DNA of 64,000 nucleotides from Rhodospirillales bacterium (GTDB lineage Bacteria; Pseudomonadota; Alphaproteobacteria; Rhodospirillales; JASLLZ01): NCBI GenBank assembly GCA_030746775.1, contig JASLLZ010000002.1, positions 39,306 to 103,305 of the forward strand, read 5' to 3'. Shown piece by piece: positions 25,074 to 33,740 of this stretch (position 1 is its first letter; each line of letters starts with the position of its first letter). The notes under the pieces were generated by a model. It saw only the letters and a program-made list of their open reading frames with translations, ran no database searches and was not told where the DNA came from. The position numbers and the translations under genes were made by a program.

Positions 25074-26428
25074 CGGCGCACCTTCTTGAAGCGTTCGCTA
25101 CGCTGTTCCTCGTTGTCGATGACGACGAAACGCATGGGGACTTTGTACTTTGCCAGGCTTTCGCGGCAGTGACGGCGCAGCCGGGCCGTCATCGCCTTTT
25201 TGTCCTCGGGGTGTCGCAGGGAGACCCGCGCGCAGGGCGCTTGGCCGAGCACGACATGGGGGGTTCCGAAGACCGTCGCCTCGCTGACGTTGTCATCTTC
25301 CAGCAAGACGGTTTCGACCTCGACCGGAAAGACCTTTTGGCCGCCGACGTTGATGATCTCGGATTTTCTCCCGACGAAGCGAATCATGTCGCCCCGAACC
25401 TCGACCTCGTCGCCGGTACACATCCAGCCGTCGTCGTCGAAGGGATTTGGGGCATTGAGGTAGCCGACCATGTTGGATTCGGAACGCACCCACAAGATGC
25501 CGTCGACGATCTTGACCTCGAACCCGTCGCCGCCGACCTTGAGCCAGGTGTTGTGGCCTTCCTCGGATTTGGAACGCAGAACGCCCAGTTCCGACAGACC
25601 GTAGGTCTGCTTGACGGCGGCATCGGGAAACAGCTCCGCGACCCGTGCCAGCGTCGTTTCTGGCATGACCTCGGTGCCGTAAGTGATCATCTTGACCGAA
25701 GTCAGGTCGAAGCGCTTCCAAGCCCCCGAAGCGATCATCAGGTTGAGAAACGTGGGCGTCGTCGGAAGCAAGGTGGCGCCGGCTTCGGCGATGGCCCGAC
25801 AGACGGTCTCGGGCAGGCGGTCGGCGAGGCAGACGGCCACGCCCCCATAAGCGAAGGCGCCCAAAAGGGTATTGAAGCCGCCGAAATGATCCATCATGAG
25901 GAACAGAACCGTGCTCCAACCCCGGCGTTCGGGGACGAACTTTCGCATGACCCGTTCGCAGTCGTGCAAGATCGCCTTGGGTTCGCCGGTCGAGCCCGAA
26001 GTGAAGACGATCAGGCCCGGCGTGCCGCGCTCCAAAAACGCCGCGACAAGCGGGTCCTTGGGCACGTCGGTGAAGGCCTCGAACGTCCAGGTATCGTCGG
26101 CCTTGAAGCGGACCATGCATTCGACGCCGGCGATCTCGGCAAAGCGCTCCATCTCCGTCTCGCCGACGACGGTGAACGGTACGATGATCGCATTGAGACG
26201 CATGAGGGCAAAAAAGAGCGACGTGGTGGCCGGAGAGTAATCCCCGAATACGCCGCAAACCGTGCCCGCCCCGACCCCGTGCCGGGCAAGGTGATCAAGC
26301 CAGTCGTCGATGCGCGCGAAGAACTCATCGTAGCTCACGTCGGCGCCCCGCCAGTGCAGCGCCGGGCGCCCACCTTGCTTGCGCATGCGCTGGGTTACGA
26401 TATCGATGGCGTTTGCGTTTACCGGCAA
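25070..26428 (-). CDS. AMP-dependent acyl ligase (ANL superfamily)
   Basis: The 452-residue protein carries GLIVFTSGSTGEPKAILH (P-loop-like motif, residues 138-155), TYGTEVMPETTLARV, QTYGLSELGVLRSK, WMCTGDEVEVRGDMIRFVGRKSEIINVGGQKVFPVEVE and a C-terminal lysine region ending YKVPMRFVV. It is shorter than typical 500-550-residue acyl-CoA ligases but has all core motifs. The start is TTG at 26428, supported by GAGG six to seven bases upstream. It probably activates a carboxylic acid as acyl-AMP and loads it onto the ACP encoded 9 bp upstream. The acyl group may decorate a sugar of the glycan. Confidence 0.86.
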   Translation of the reverse strand: MPVNANAIDIVTQRMRKQGGRPALHWRGADVSYDEFFARIDDWLDHLARHGVGAGTVCGVFGDYSPATTSLFFALMRLNAIIVPFTVVGETEMERFAEIAGVECMVRFKADDTWTFEAFTDVPKDPLVAAFLERGTPGLIVFTSGSTGEPKAILHDCERVMRKFVPERRGWSTVLFLMMDHFGGFNTLLGAFAYGGVAVCLADRLPETVCRAIAEAGATLLPTTPTFLNLMIASGAWKRFDLTSVKMITYGTEVMPETTLARVAELFPDAAVKQTYGLSELGVLRSKSEEGHNTWLKVGGDGFEVKIVDGILWVRSESNMVGYLNAPNPFDDDGWMCTGDEVEVRGDMIRFVGRKSEIINVGGQKVFPVEVETVLLEDDNVSEATVFGTPHVVLGQAPCARVSLRHPEDKKAMTARLRRHCRESLAKYKVPMRFVVIDNEEQRSERFKKVRR

Positions 26429-26437
26429 AATTTTCCT

Positions 26438-26701
26438 CTACGCCGTCGGGGCGGCGCCCGGCCCGTTCAGTTGGCCGTCCACGAAAGCAGAAATCTTGTT
26501 GATCGAGCCCAGTTCGTCGAGTTCGTCCTGGGACGGAATCTCGATATCGAACTTATCCTCGATCGCCATCAAGACACTGGCGAAATCCAAGGAATCGAGC
26601 CCTTGTTCGAGGAGAGACCGATCCCCGTCTTCCAGGTTAAGCGTGCTCGCGTCACAGGTTTCCCTTATGACCTCGATCACGTCTTCCTTCACGGATGCCA
26701 T
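26438..26701 (-). CDS. Acyl carrier protein
   Basis: This is an 87-residue acidic protein. LLEQGLDSLDFASVLMAIEDKF (residues 31-52) contains the DSL phosphopantetheine site with Ser37, and helix II follows as expected. GGAAG lies four bases before the ATG at 26701. It is not the housekeeping ACP by context, since it lies between an acyl ligase gene and an uncharacterised gene, followed upstream by a FabG-like reductase. It probably carries a short acyl chain for a dedicated pathway. Confidence 0.92.
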   Translation of the reverse strand: MASVKEDVIEVIRETCDASTLNLEDGDRSLLEQGLDSLDFASVLMAIEDKFDIEIPSQDELDELGSINKISAFVDGQLNGPGAAPTA

Positions 26702-26741
26702 CAAACTTCCTTTCGTTCGGTTGGGAGTATTCCTCTCGGCG

Positions 26742-27362
26742 TCAAGGGCTGCCGAGGGAGAAATAGATGTGACCCAGGTCCTCTCCGGGGAGCGAAATCA
26801 GGGACTTGGTCAATCGGTCGCCGTGCCTTTTCACCATGGTCAGGCTGAGGCGGCTCCCATCGGCGGGGCGCAAGCGGCGCTCCAGGTCGAGCCGCGTGTC
26901 GAGCCACTTCTTGCCCGGCGGTGGCGGCGCAAGGGTGTTGTGCAGTTTAACGGCCAGAGCCGTCACGACCTCGATGGCCGTTGCCCCGGCATCGCCCTCG
27001 ATGGCGATGGTGGGCCCCGTTACGGTGGCGCGGTCGCGGATGGCCGCCTCTTCATCGTAGGGAACGCTCTCCTTTACCGGCCGATCGGTGGCGACGAACC
27101 ATCCTCCGATCCGCGCCTCGCCGGTGTTGACGGTGAAGTCGATGACGGCCTTGGGCGGGCGCGGGACGGTTTCGCCGGGTTCGCGGATGTGGAGATCAAG
27201 CTGGTTGCGCATTACCTCGCGGATGGTCAGGCTGACCGCCCCGTCGGCGTCTCCGAAGCCGGCCTCGGCCAGACCGGCAAGCAAGGAGTCATAGATGTCG
27301 GTCGTGTGGATATACTTGCGCTCGGCGCGGAACGCGAACGACAGCGTGACTATCTTCACCAT
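26742..27362 (-). CDS. Uncharacterised protein of the acyl module
   Basis: I do not recognise this 206-residue protein. It has no signal peptide or membrane segment. The N-terminus (MVKIVTLSFAFRAERKY) and VSLTIREVMRNQLDLHIRE suggest mixed alpha/beta structure; AVIDFTVNTGEARIGGWFVATDRP is strand-rich; EGDAGATAIEVVTALAVKLH is helical, and a proline run (APPPPGKK) follows. It is positioned between the FabG-like reductase and the ACP with short gaps, so it probably handles the ACP-bound substrate (for example as a dehydratase, thioesterase or transferase). No catalytic residues could be assigned. Confidence 0.7.
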   Translation of the reverse strand: MVKIVTLSFAFRAERKYIHTTDIYDSLLAGLAEAGFGDADGAVSLTIREVMRNQLDLHIREPGETVPRPPKAVIDFTVNTGEARIGGWFVATDRPVKESVPYDEEAAIRDRATVTGPTIAIEGDAGATAIEVVTALAVKLHNTLAPPPPGKKWLDTRLDLERRLRPADGSRLSLTMVKRHGDRLTKSLISLPGEDLGHIYFSLGSP

Positions 27363-27375
27363 GCCGGAAATCCGC

Positions 27376-28119
27376 TCAAATGGTGGCGCCGCCGTCGACT
27401 GTCAGAATCTGGCCGGTGACGAAGGACGCGGCGTCGGAAACCAGGAACATGACCGGTCCCGTGACGTCGTCTACCCGGCCGGGACGCCCCAGGGGTGTGC
27501 GCCGGACAATGCGGGCAAGTTGGGTCTGGTTAAGGTCCTTGACCAGATCGGTCTCCATGTAGCCGGGCGCGATCGCGTTGACGGTGATATTGCGCCCGCC
27601 CAGCTCGCGGGCCAGGGAACGGGTCATGGCCTCCATGCCGCCCTTGCTGGCGGAATAGGCCGCCACGCCGGCGTAGCCGCGTGTTCCCACGATCGACGAT
27701 ATGTTCACCACGCGACCCCGGCTGCGCACCATCATGCGTCTCGTCACAAGCCGGGTCAAAAGCATGGTGCCCTTGAGGTTGACGTCCAGAATCCTGGCGA
27801 TCACGTCCTCGTCCTGAAGGGACAGCAGCGATTCGTCGACCATGCCCGCGTTGTTGATCAGAACCTCGATGGCGCCGATCTTTTTTTCCACGTGATCGAC
27901 GATGCGTTTCAGCGACGCCGTATCGCCGAGGTCTCCCTCGAGAAAGGCGAAGCGGTCGGGAGATTGCCCGGCAAGCTCGACGACCTCGGGCGACGATGCC
28001 CGGCTGAAGCCGACGGCAAAAAAGCCACCGTCCAACAGTGCTTTGACCAGGCCCAGGCCGAGGCCACGGCTGGCGCCGCTCACCAGGGCGACCGGCTTAT
28101 CGGTAGCCTTTTGGTTCAT
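27376..28119 (-). CDS. FabG-like 3-oxoacyl-ACP reductase / SDR
   Basis: The 247-residue classical SDR has VSGASRGLGLG (13-23), the NNAG motif (89-92), Ser at 141-142, YSASK (155-159) and the C-terminal ending TVDGGATI. These match FabG closely in length and motif spacing. The ATG at 28119 has GGGGA upstream. Together with the ACP and acyl ligase it could convert a 3-oxoacyl group to a 3-hydroxyacyl group, such as the 3-hydroxybutyryl seen on some flagellar and O-antigen amino sugars. Oxidising a sugar hydroxyl instead is also possible. Confidence 0.88.
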   Translation of the reverse strand: MNQKATDKPVALVSGASRGLGLGLVKALLDGGFFAVGFSRASSPEVVELAGQSPDRFAFLEGDLGDTASLKRIVDHVEKKIGAIEVLINNAGMVDESLLSLQDEDVIARILDVNLKGTMLLTRLVTRRMMVRSRGRVVNISSIVGTRGYAGVAAYSASKGGMEAMTRSLARELGGRNITVNAIAPGYMETDLVKDLNQTQLARIVRRTPLGRPGRVDDVTGPVMFLVSDAASFVTGQILTVDGGATI

Positions 28120-28142
28120 GTCATCGTTTCCCCACGCCAAAC

Positions 28143-28940
28143 CTATTCTTGCCACGGCCGCACGGTTGGCGGCGTTTCGCACCAGATATAGGGATCTTCA
28201 AGCATCATCCGGCTGGCCGCGGAAACGAATTCGCGCATCGAATACGAATAAATTCGCCCCCTTCCGACCTCGATGCGCCGGACGTCATGGTCCTCGGCGA
28301 AGCGTGGGAAGATCCATTTGCCATAGTTCCGCTCAATGTCGGCATCGCGGTACCAGACGTATTGGTAGAACGGCTCGTGGACGACTTTTCCGTCGCGGAC
28401 GACGGGATGGATGTATTCCTTGACGTAGCGGTAGGGCACGGTCATGACCTGCTCGACCTGGTGCAGGGTGGAGCACGAATAGCGGGGGTACAGGCCGACG
28501 CTGACGCTCAAGGTGTCCAGGTCCACCATGCGGGCCTCGGGGGTTTCGGGCCCGAAGGCGTGGCGTGAAACATTGTTCACGATGCGCTCCGCGTTGGGAC
28601 CGATGGCGGCATAGGATACGAAGGGGTGAAAGCTGCGCCTGGCATCCGGCATTTGGCGCAGGTATTCCGAAAAGACGCCAACCTGGTAGCTTGGTGTCTG
28701 ATCGACATCGAACACGGTATCGGTATTGCATAAATTAATCGTGCCGGTCGGAACGACGATGGTCCCGGTGTCTCCGATCAGGAAGCGTAACGCCCGGTGG
28801 TGGGCCTCCAGGACCGCCTTCTTGCCCTTGTCCTCGAACTGCCGCAACCGGGTCAGATCCGACGTGACATAGACCGTCCGCCCGGTACTCACGCCAAGGG
28901 CTTCGTAGGCTTCCAACAGCTCGGCGTAGGTATAGGCCAT
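28143..28940 (-). CDS. AAC(3)-fold N-acetyltransferase family protein
   Basis: The 265-residue protein has IGDTGTIVVPTGT (acetyl-CoA region) and RRSFHPFVSYAAIGPNA (residues 101-116), the family motif with His105. VFSEYLRQMPDARRS is typical of the aminoglycoside N3-acetyltransferase fold. Although the family name refers to antibiotic resistance, relatives in polysaccharide loci are acyltransferases for amino sugars, and this context favours acetylation or acylation of a sugar amine. The ATG begins 2 bp after the stop of the NodB-like gene. Confidence 0.82.
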   Translation of the reverse strand: MAYTYAELLEAYEALGVSTGRTVYVTSDLTRLRQFEDKGKKAVLEAHHRALRFLIGDTGTIVVPTGTINLCNTDTVFDVDQTPSYQVGVFSEYLRQMPDARRSFHPFVSYAAIGPNAERIVNNVSRHAFGPETPEARMVDLDTLSVSVGLYPRYSCSTLHQVEQVMTVPYRYVKEYIHPVVRDGKVVHEPFYQYVWYRDADIERNYGKWIFPRFAEDHDVRRIEVGRGRIYSYSMREFVSAASRMMLEDPYIWCETPPTVRPWQE

Positions 28941-28942
28941 GG

Positions 28943-30310
28943 TCAGCCGGCGGCCCGACCCCGATCGCCCGGGAAATCCAGTTTGCGCACACAGACGTTG
29001 CCTTGGGCATCGCCGGCCGCGACGCCGATCCGGGCCACGTCGTCGAGCGGCAGAGTGTCGCCGTGGAAGGCGTAGAACCAGCGCCGCCGACAGGGTGAGA
29101 AGTCGAGGTTGTCGTGGATGAAATTGCGCGACCGGGTCTCGATGGCCAGGAAGGGCTGAGGGCCGAAGACCTCGCCCGTCGTTGTCGCGACCTCAATAAA
29201 AGGCACGTCGCCGTCGGCGGCGGGATGGAAGGTGAGTTCAAGGTCCAGGGCCTCGCCGGGGACGCCACCCGGCCACAGCACCTTGCGAAAGGCGGTCAAG
29301 GCATCGGTGTATTCGAACTTAACCTCGGGGAACCTGTCGGCGGCCGATGCAATAAGGCCGCGCACGTGCTCGACCTCGGGCTCGAAGTCGCGGTGATCGT
29401 GGCTGCATACCGACATCAAGGTCGGCCGGCCGCCTGCCGCGCGGGCAAAGGCCTTGTCGACCTCGGCCTGGTCGATGCTGGCGATCCGACTGAGTACGTT
29501 CAAGGCGCGGCCGATCGAGCGCCGGCAGGCGCCGGGCACTTGATAATCGTCGTGGCTGGGGCGGTAGATCGACCAGTCGGCGGGGGCCCGCCGCCAGTCG
29601 CCCGAGCGGCCGTTGCGCAAATCGATGGTCGCATCCAACTCCGAATTGTCGTCAAGCGACATGTTGGTCAAGTCGAAGGGGATCCATTGCTCCAAGAACC
29701 AATGGCTGTCCGGGCGTTCGGCCTGAAACCCGGCGCGGAAGACCGACGGGAACCAGTCCCGCTCGATGATCTTGCGGCACAGGATCTGGAAGATGTCGTC
29801 GGTGCGCAAATAATGGGTGGCGCAGCGGTGGGCGTCGCGATAGGTCGACATGGGATGATAGTGCCAAAAAAGCGCATCGGGCGATGACGGGTCATCGGCC
29901 AGCACCTGGCGGTAGTGATCGAAGACGTTGTGATAACCGATGTCGCGCCGGCGCGGGTTGTTCAGGTAGTTGACGATATCAAGGCAGAACCAGCTGTAGA
30001 CCCATCCGTTGCCGTTCGGATCGGGAAGGCGGCGGCGGAACTCGGGCGCCAGCACGCGCTCCAGCATGGCATCGACCTCGGTCCAGGTTTCATTGTGCCG
30101 GGCGCGCTGATCGGTAAACACGTCCTGGACCTTCTTCTCTTGACCCCCGAGGTCGATCTCGCCCCGTTGCAGCTTGCCCAGGTTCTCCTTGGTCGGTTGC
30201 AGGCCGGTCACGCCGAACAGTTCTTCGAGGCGCTCGAACTTCGCCGCCAGGGATTCGTAAAGCGGTCCTTCGGCGTCGATTGAATGAACGATGTAAACAG
30301 GCGCGGTCAT
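28943..30310 (-). CDS. NodB-like polysaccharide-deacetylase-related protein
   Basis: The 455-residue protein begins MTAPVYIVHSIDAEGPLYES; the Asp-Ala-Glu near the N-terminus and the later VCSHDHRDFEPEVEHVRGL fit the positions of metal-ligand Asp and His in CE4 deacetylases. WSIYRPSHDDYQVPG may provide the strand with the conserved Arg. The C-terminal 120 residues form a beta-rich region. There is no signal peptide, so it would act on cytoplasmic precursors. The ATG overlaps the HisH-like stop as ATGA. Deacetylase function is plausible but the motif match is partial; it could be an inactive relative. Confidence 0.5.
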   Translation of the reverse strand: MTAPVYIVHSIDAEGPLYESLAAKFERLEELFGVTGLQPTKENLGKLQRGEIDLGGQEKKVQDVFTDQRARHNETWTEVDAMLERVLAPEFRRRLPDPNGNGWVYSWFCLDIVNYLNNPRRRDIGYHNVFDHYRQVLADDPSSPDALFWHYHPMSTYRDAHRCATHYLRTDDIFQILCRKIIERDWFPSVFRAGFQAERPDSHWFLEQWIPFDLTNMSLDDNSELDATIDLRNGRSGDWRRAPADWSIYRPSHDDYQVPGACRRSIGRALNVLSRIASIDQAEVDKAFARAAGGRPTLMSVCSHDHRDFEPEVEHVRGLIASAADRFPEVKFEYTDALTAFRKVLWPGGVPGEALDLELTFHPAADGDVPFIEVATTTGEVFGPQPFLAIETRSRNFIHDNLDFSPCRRRWFYAFHGDTLPLDDVARIGVAAGDAQGNVCVRKLDFPGDRGRAAG

Positions 30311-30990
30311 GGAATGGGTCTTTCCGGCGATTGGGCAAGAAAACGGCTCAGAACGGCGATCCCGGCGGGGCCACTTTTTTCCGGGTGAAACTGGCAGCCC
30401 CACAGCGACTCCAGGCGCACCGCGGCCGAAATTCGGTGCCCGCCGTAGTCACTGTCGGCAAGCCGATGACGGTCGTCGGCCGGCACGGCGGTGAAGGAAT
30501 GGACGAAGTAAACCCAATCGTCGGCGCCGAGGCCCGCCAGGATGGTGCCGTCCCATCCCGGCCCGCCGTCGGGCGCATCAAGGCGCGTCCAGCCGACGTG
30601 CGGAACCTTGTGGGGGCGGCCGTCGCTGTCGGTGTCCGGGATGGCGACGACCTTGCCCGGAATGAGGCCGAGGCCCCGGTGGTCGCCGAACTCCTCACTG
30701 CCGTCGAACATTACCTGCATGCCGACACAGATGCCGAGGAAGGGCCGTCCGCTTTCAGCGTATTCGCGTATCGACTCAATAAGGCCGCGCCCCCTGAGCG
30801 CCTCCATGGCGTCGCCGAAGGCGCCGACGCCGGGCAGGACCAGCCGTTCGGCGGCCATCACGCGCTCGGCCGATTGGGTGACCTCGACCTCGGCGCCGCA
30901 GTGCTCGAACGCCTTGGTAACGCTGAACAGGTTGCCCCGCCCGTAGTCGACAACGGTGACCTTATCCGGCAAGGTCGAGTTCCGCCGCAT
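30307..30990 (-). CDS. hisH: HisH-type glutaminase subunit of a sugar amidation system
   Basis: The 227-residue protein has VVDYGRGN at the N-terminus, LPGVGAFGD, the nucleophile elbow FLGICVGMQ (Cys88) and CQFHPEKSG (His202, Glu204). This is HisH, the ammonia-producing half of imidazole glycerol phosphate synthase. With the HisF-type gene at 34430 and the WbpG-type gene at 35187 it forms the trio known from Pseudomonas and Campylobacter loci that converts an acetamido to an acetamidino group. No other histidine-biosynthesis gene is here, so a glycan role is much likelier. It overlaps the radical SAM gene by 29 bp. Confidence 0.9.
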   Translation of the reverse strand: MRRNSTLPDKVTVVDYGRGNLFSVTKAFEHCGAEVEVTQSAERVMAAERLVLPGVGAFGDAMEALRGRGLIESIREYAESGRPFLGICVGMQVMFDGSEEFGDHRGLGLIPGKVVAIPDTDSDGRPHKVPHVGWTRLDAPDGGPGWDGTILAGLGADDWVYFVHSFTAVPADDRHRLADSDYGGHRISAAVRLESLWGCQFHPEKSGPAGIAVLSRFLAQSPERPIP

Positions 30991-32527
30991 CCTTGTAAAG
31001 GGTCGAGGGGTGGCCCTCGGGGATGGCGTGGTTGCGGCGCCAGATTTGTTCGTACTCGTCGATGCGTTTTGAATCCCGGGTCAGCATCAGTTCGCGCAGA
31101 CCCAGAAGTTCGACGGTGTTGAAATTGTGCGAAATGGTCGCCGTGATCTTGGTCGCGTCCCCGAGGTCGAGGACGAAGGCCTCGAGGTCGCCGCCGTACT
31201 GGGCTTCGATGGACTTGCGGTAGACGTGAAACCACTCCGAGCCCGGATAGGGCGTGGCGAAGAACGGCTTGACCATGATGCCGAGCGTTTCCCAGGCCTC
31301 CATGTTCTGGCGGATGGACGCAAAATCCTCGGCGGGAAAGCCGATGATCTGGTTGGGGATGGGCCGGATGTCGGCTTCGAGCGTCCAAAAGAAGCTGCGA
31401 ATATTGGTCTTCGGCGTCGCCCCCTTGCCCAACAGCTTCATGATGTGGGGCGCGAAGGATTCGTAGCCGTAGACCAGGTGCGAGCATCCGGCGCTGCGCA
31501 TTTCCTTTAGCACCTCGGGCGTGCACAGTGTGGCGTGACTGGTACCCGACCAGTGAACGCCGGTCCAGGTCTCGCCGCGTTTGGTGCCGTCGCGCAGGTA
31601 CGACGGCTGCAGGCCGCCTTCCTTCCACAGCCGGCAAATCTCGTTCATCCACTTGCGGCCCGAATAGACATCCATTGTCATCAGGTTCTCGTCGAGGAAT
31701 CCGATGAAATTGACGTTGAACTTGTCGCGCGCGTACTGGGCCAGCTTCACCACGTATTCGGGGCTGTGATAGCGGATATCGCGGGTATAGGTGCCCGGCG
31801 TGTCGAAGACCACGTTGTCTTCGCCCGCGGCATCCTTTTCATAGCGCATGTCGCCGGCCAGGCCGAGGTGAAAGCAAAACCGGCAAATAAGGGAACATCC
31901 GTAGGATGCGTTTATGTCGAGCCGCCTCGAGGCCAGCATGCCTTCTTCCGAGTACAGAACCTGGCTGTTGGCGAAATAGATTTCCTCAAGTGGAAACATC
32001 TCCCACGCCGGGTAGGGGAGCGTATCGAGGTCTTCGAGCAGGGCCCGCGGTGGCGACAGAACGAAACCTCCGTCGTCGCGCCTTGAAATCGTGCCGTCGA
32101 TCGAGGGCCAGTCGCGCTTGCCCGCATCCACCATGTCGAGAATTTCAGGAAACGTTTCGAACGCTTCGCCGACGACACCGACATCGACGGCGGGCAGCCA
32201 CGTCATCATCTCGCGCGGCAGCGACGTCAGGATACCGCCACCGAGGACGATTACCGCGTCGGGGCGAATTTGACGCGCCAGGGCGACCAATTCCTTGACC
32301 GAGCCATAGGCGGTTGTCATGCCGCCAAGCGCGATCACGTCCCAGGCGTCGGCCTCGAAAACCTGGGCCTGAACGTCGGCGCCCTTGCGCCAGGCGTTCT
32401 CGTCATAGACCTGGACCAGATGCCCGCGTTTGTCGGCGATCGCGGCCAAGAGCGCTATGCCATAGGGAACGTGGCGGGGCTGGTCTTCTTCCCGCACAAC
32501 GGGATTCACGAACAAAACCTTGGCCAT
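30962..32527 (-). CDS. B12-domain-type radical SAM enzyme (first)
   Basis: The 521-residue protein has an N-terminal cobalamin-binding-like Rossmann domain (AKVLFVNPV, VIALGGMTTAYG, VIVLGGGILTS) followed by a radical SAM barrel with C211-SLI-C215-RF-C218, the CxxxCxxC cluster motif, within INASYGCSLICRFCF. No DxHxxG base-off motif was found in the N-terminal domain. Downstream NQIIGFPAEDFASI and FFATPYPGSEWF are typical of the family. Members methylate unactivated carbons or rearrange substrates. In a nonulosonate cluster it may add a C-methyl or rearrange a sugar. Substrate unknown. Confidence 0.85.
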   Translation of the reverse strand: MAKVLFVNPVVREEDQPRHVPYGIALLAAIADKRGHLVQVYDENAWRKGADVQAQVFEADAWDVIALGGMTTAYGSVKELVALARQIRPDAVIVLGGGILTSLPREMMTWLPAVDVGVVGEAFETFPEILDMVDAGKRDWPSIDGTISRRDDGGFVLSPPRALLEDLDTLPYPAWEMFPLEEIYFANSQVLYSEEGMLASRRLDINASYGCSLICRFCFHLGLAGDMRYEKDAAGEDNVVFDTPGTYTRDIRYHSPEYVVKLAQYARDKFNVNFIGFLDENLMTMDVYSGRKWMNEICRLWKEGGLQPSYLRDGTKRGETWTGVHWSGTSHATLCTPEVLKEMRSAGCSHLVYGYESFAPHIMKLLGKGATPKTNIRSFFWTLEADIRPIPNQIIGFPAEDFASIRQNMEAWETLGIMVKPFFATPYPGSEWFHVYRKSIEAQYGGDLEAFVLDLGDATKITATISHNFNTVELLGLRELMLTRDSKRIDEYEQIWRRNHAIPEGHPSTLYKDAAELDLAG

Positions 32528-33561
32528 TACGCGTGCCTTTCAAGGAATGTCGCCAGGGGCACGAATTCGACGCCGGCGCCGAACAGGATGCCGCCCTCGG
32601 TACAGTTGAACGTCGCGCACTCGGTATCGGCCGCCATCTCCAAGAAGCACTCGCGGTACCACATGTAGGCCGGGTCGGTGAAGAACCATTCGTCCATATG
32701 GGGGTTGTGCAAGCGCATGAAAACCGCATCCAGGTTTTCCTCGCCAATCAGGGCGACGGCCTCGTGATAGTACTGGGTGTTGCGATAGGGCGTGTCCGAA
32801 TAGTACGAGAAATCCACCCCCGTCAGCCCAATCTCGGACTTGCCCAGAACGGCGTCGGCCATGACCCAGCACGCGGTACCGACGTTGCCGCCGGCATTGA
32901 CGCAAGGCAGCGCATTGGCCTCTTGCAGACGCGCCGTGAGGCCGGCCGGGTCATCGGGATCGTCCAGCATGGGGTTCCACCAAAAGATCTCCATGCCCGT
33001 TTCCAACACGCGCTCAACCACGGCGCTGGAGGCCGAGGTCGAAAGCGCCATGCGGATATCGGGGCCGTGGCGGTCGAGAAGGCCCAGGATTTTTTCGTTG
33101 GCGCGCATCTCGTCGGCAAAGGCGTCGTCCTGGTCCTGGCGGGCGAAATAGTCGTCCTTTTTCAGGTGTTCCTCGGTCAGATGGGGATCGCCGAGCCAGC
33201 GCACGATTCGCGTCGGATGGGGATCGAGCGACACCGTCAGGTCGGGCACGATTCCGTTGCGCAGACAATAGGCAAGCGCCGATTCGGCGGCGACCAAGGT
33301 GCCCCGGTATCCGGATTCCTTGATCGCGCGCGCCGGATCGCGGCGCTTGATCGATGGGCCGGCGGCGACCACCAGGGCGCTGTCTTCCTGACCAAGGCCC
33401 TCGTCGCGCAGCCGGGCCAAGGAGTGGCCGCGGCCGAGCAGGGCAGCGTTGGCCAACGCGTTGTCGAAGGCCAGTTGGTTGTTCCTGTCGCCGGTCATGC
33501 GCTCCATATTGGCGACCAGCTTTAGTCCCAACGCGCCGTCCTTTTCGACCACGGGCCTCAT
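32527..33561 (-). CDS. Maf/DUF115-type motility-associated glycosyltransferase-like protein
   Basis: The 344-residue protein has SALVVAAGPSIKRRDPARAIKESGYRGTLVAAESALAYC and IVPDLTVSLDPHP, the core of the DUF115/6-hydroxymethylpterin-like domain of Maf proteins, which attach pseudaminic or legionaminic acid to flagellin in Campylobacter and Aeromonas. VGTACWVMADAVLGKSEIGLTGVDFSY is also characteristic. It is shorter than full Maf proteins (about 600 residues), so it may consist only of the catalytic domain. The ATG at 33561 follows the 56-codon gene by 5 bp. It suggests that at least part of the nonulosonate goes onto flagellin. Confidence 0.72.
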   Translation of the reverse strand: MRPVVEKDGALGLKLVANMERMTGDRNNQLAFDNALANAALLGRGHSLARLRDEGLGQEDSALVVAAGPSIKRRDPARAIKESGYRGTLVAAESALAYCLRNGIVPDLTVSLDPHPTRIVRWLGDPHLTEEHLKKDDYFARQDQDDAFADEMRANEKILGLLDRHGPDIRMALSTSASSAVVERVLETGMEIFWWNPMLDDPDDPAGLTARLQEANALPCVNAGGNVGTACWVMADAVLGKSEIGLTGVDFSYYSDTPYRNTQYYHEAVALIGEENLDAVFMRLHNPHMDEWFFTDPAYMWYRECFLEMAADTECATFNCTEGGILFGAGVEFVPLATFLERHA

Positions 33562-33566
33562 TTTCG

Positions 33567-33737
33567 TCAGGTCTCGTCCTTGGCCGACCACTTGACCTTC
33601 TTCTTGGAGACAAAGGCGATCGAACCGCCCAGCCTTTTCAGGGCCTCGCGTTCGAATCGCGATTCCAGGTCCTGCTTGGCCTCCTCGGCTGAGACCTGTT
33701 TTTCGGGCGTGAAGTTTCCCTTCAGCACATCGGACAT
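33567..33737 (-). CDS. Small basic protein of 56 residues, before the Maf-like gene
   Basis: A short gene from an ATG at 33737 to a TGA at 33567-33569. AAGGAG sits eight bases before the ATG, an ideal ribosome-binding site, and the coding end lies 5 bp before the Maf-like ATG. The protein runs MSDVLKGNFTPEKQ, an acidic helical stretch (AEEAKQDLESRFEREALKRL), then GGSIAFVSKKKVKW and SAKDET; no signal or membrane segment. I do not recognise the family. Position suggests a chaperone, adaptor or stability factor for the Maf-like transferase. Confidence 0.72.
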   Translation of the reverse strand: MSDVLKGNFTPEKQVSAEEAKQDLESRFEREALKRLGGSIAFVSKKKVKWSAKDET

Positions 33738-33740
33738 GGG

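Noticed and set aside
25169-26848. Plus-strand open frame of 559 codons opposite the AMP-ligase and ACP genes
   Set aside because: No recognisable motif; the minus strand has intact ANL and ACP motifs with good ribosome-binding sites.
28143-28940. AAC(3)-fold gene as antibiotic resistance
   Set aside because: Surrounded by acyl-module and glycan genes; the family contains sugar acyltransferases. No evidence of a resistance island.
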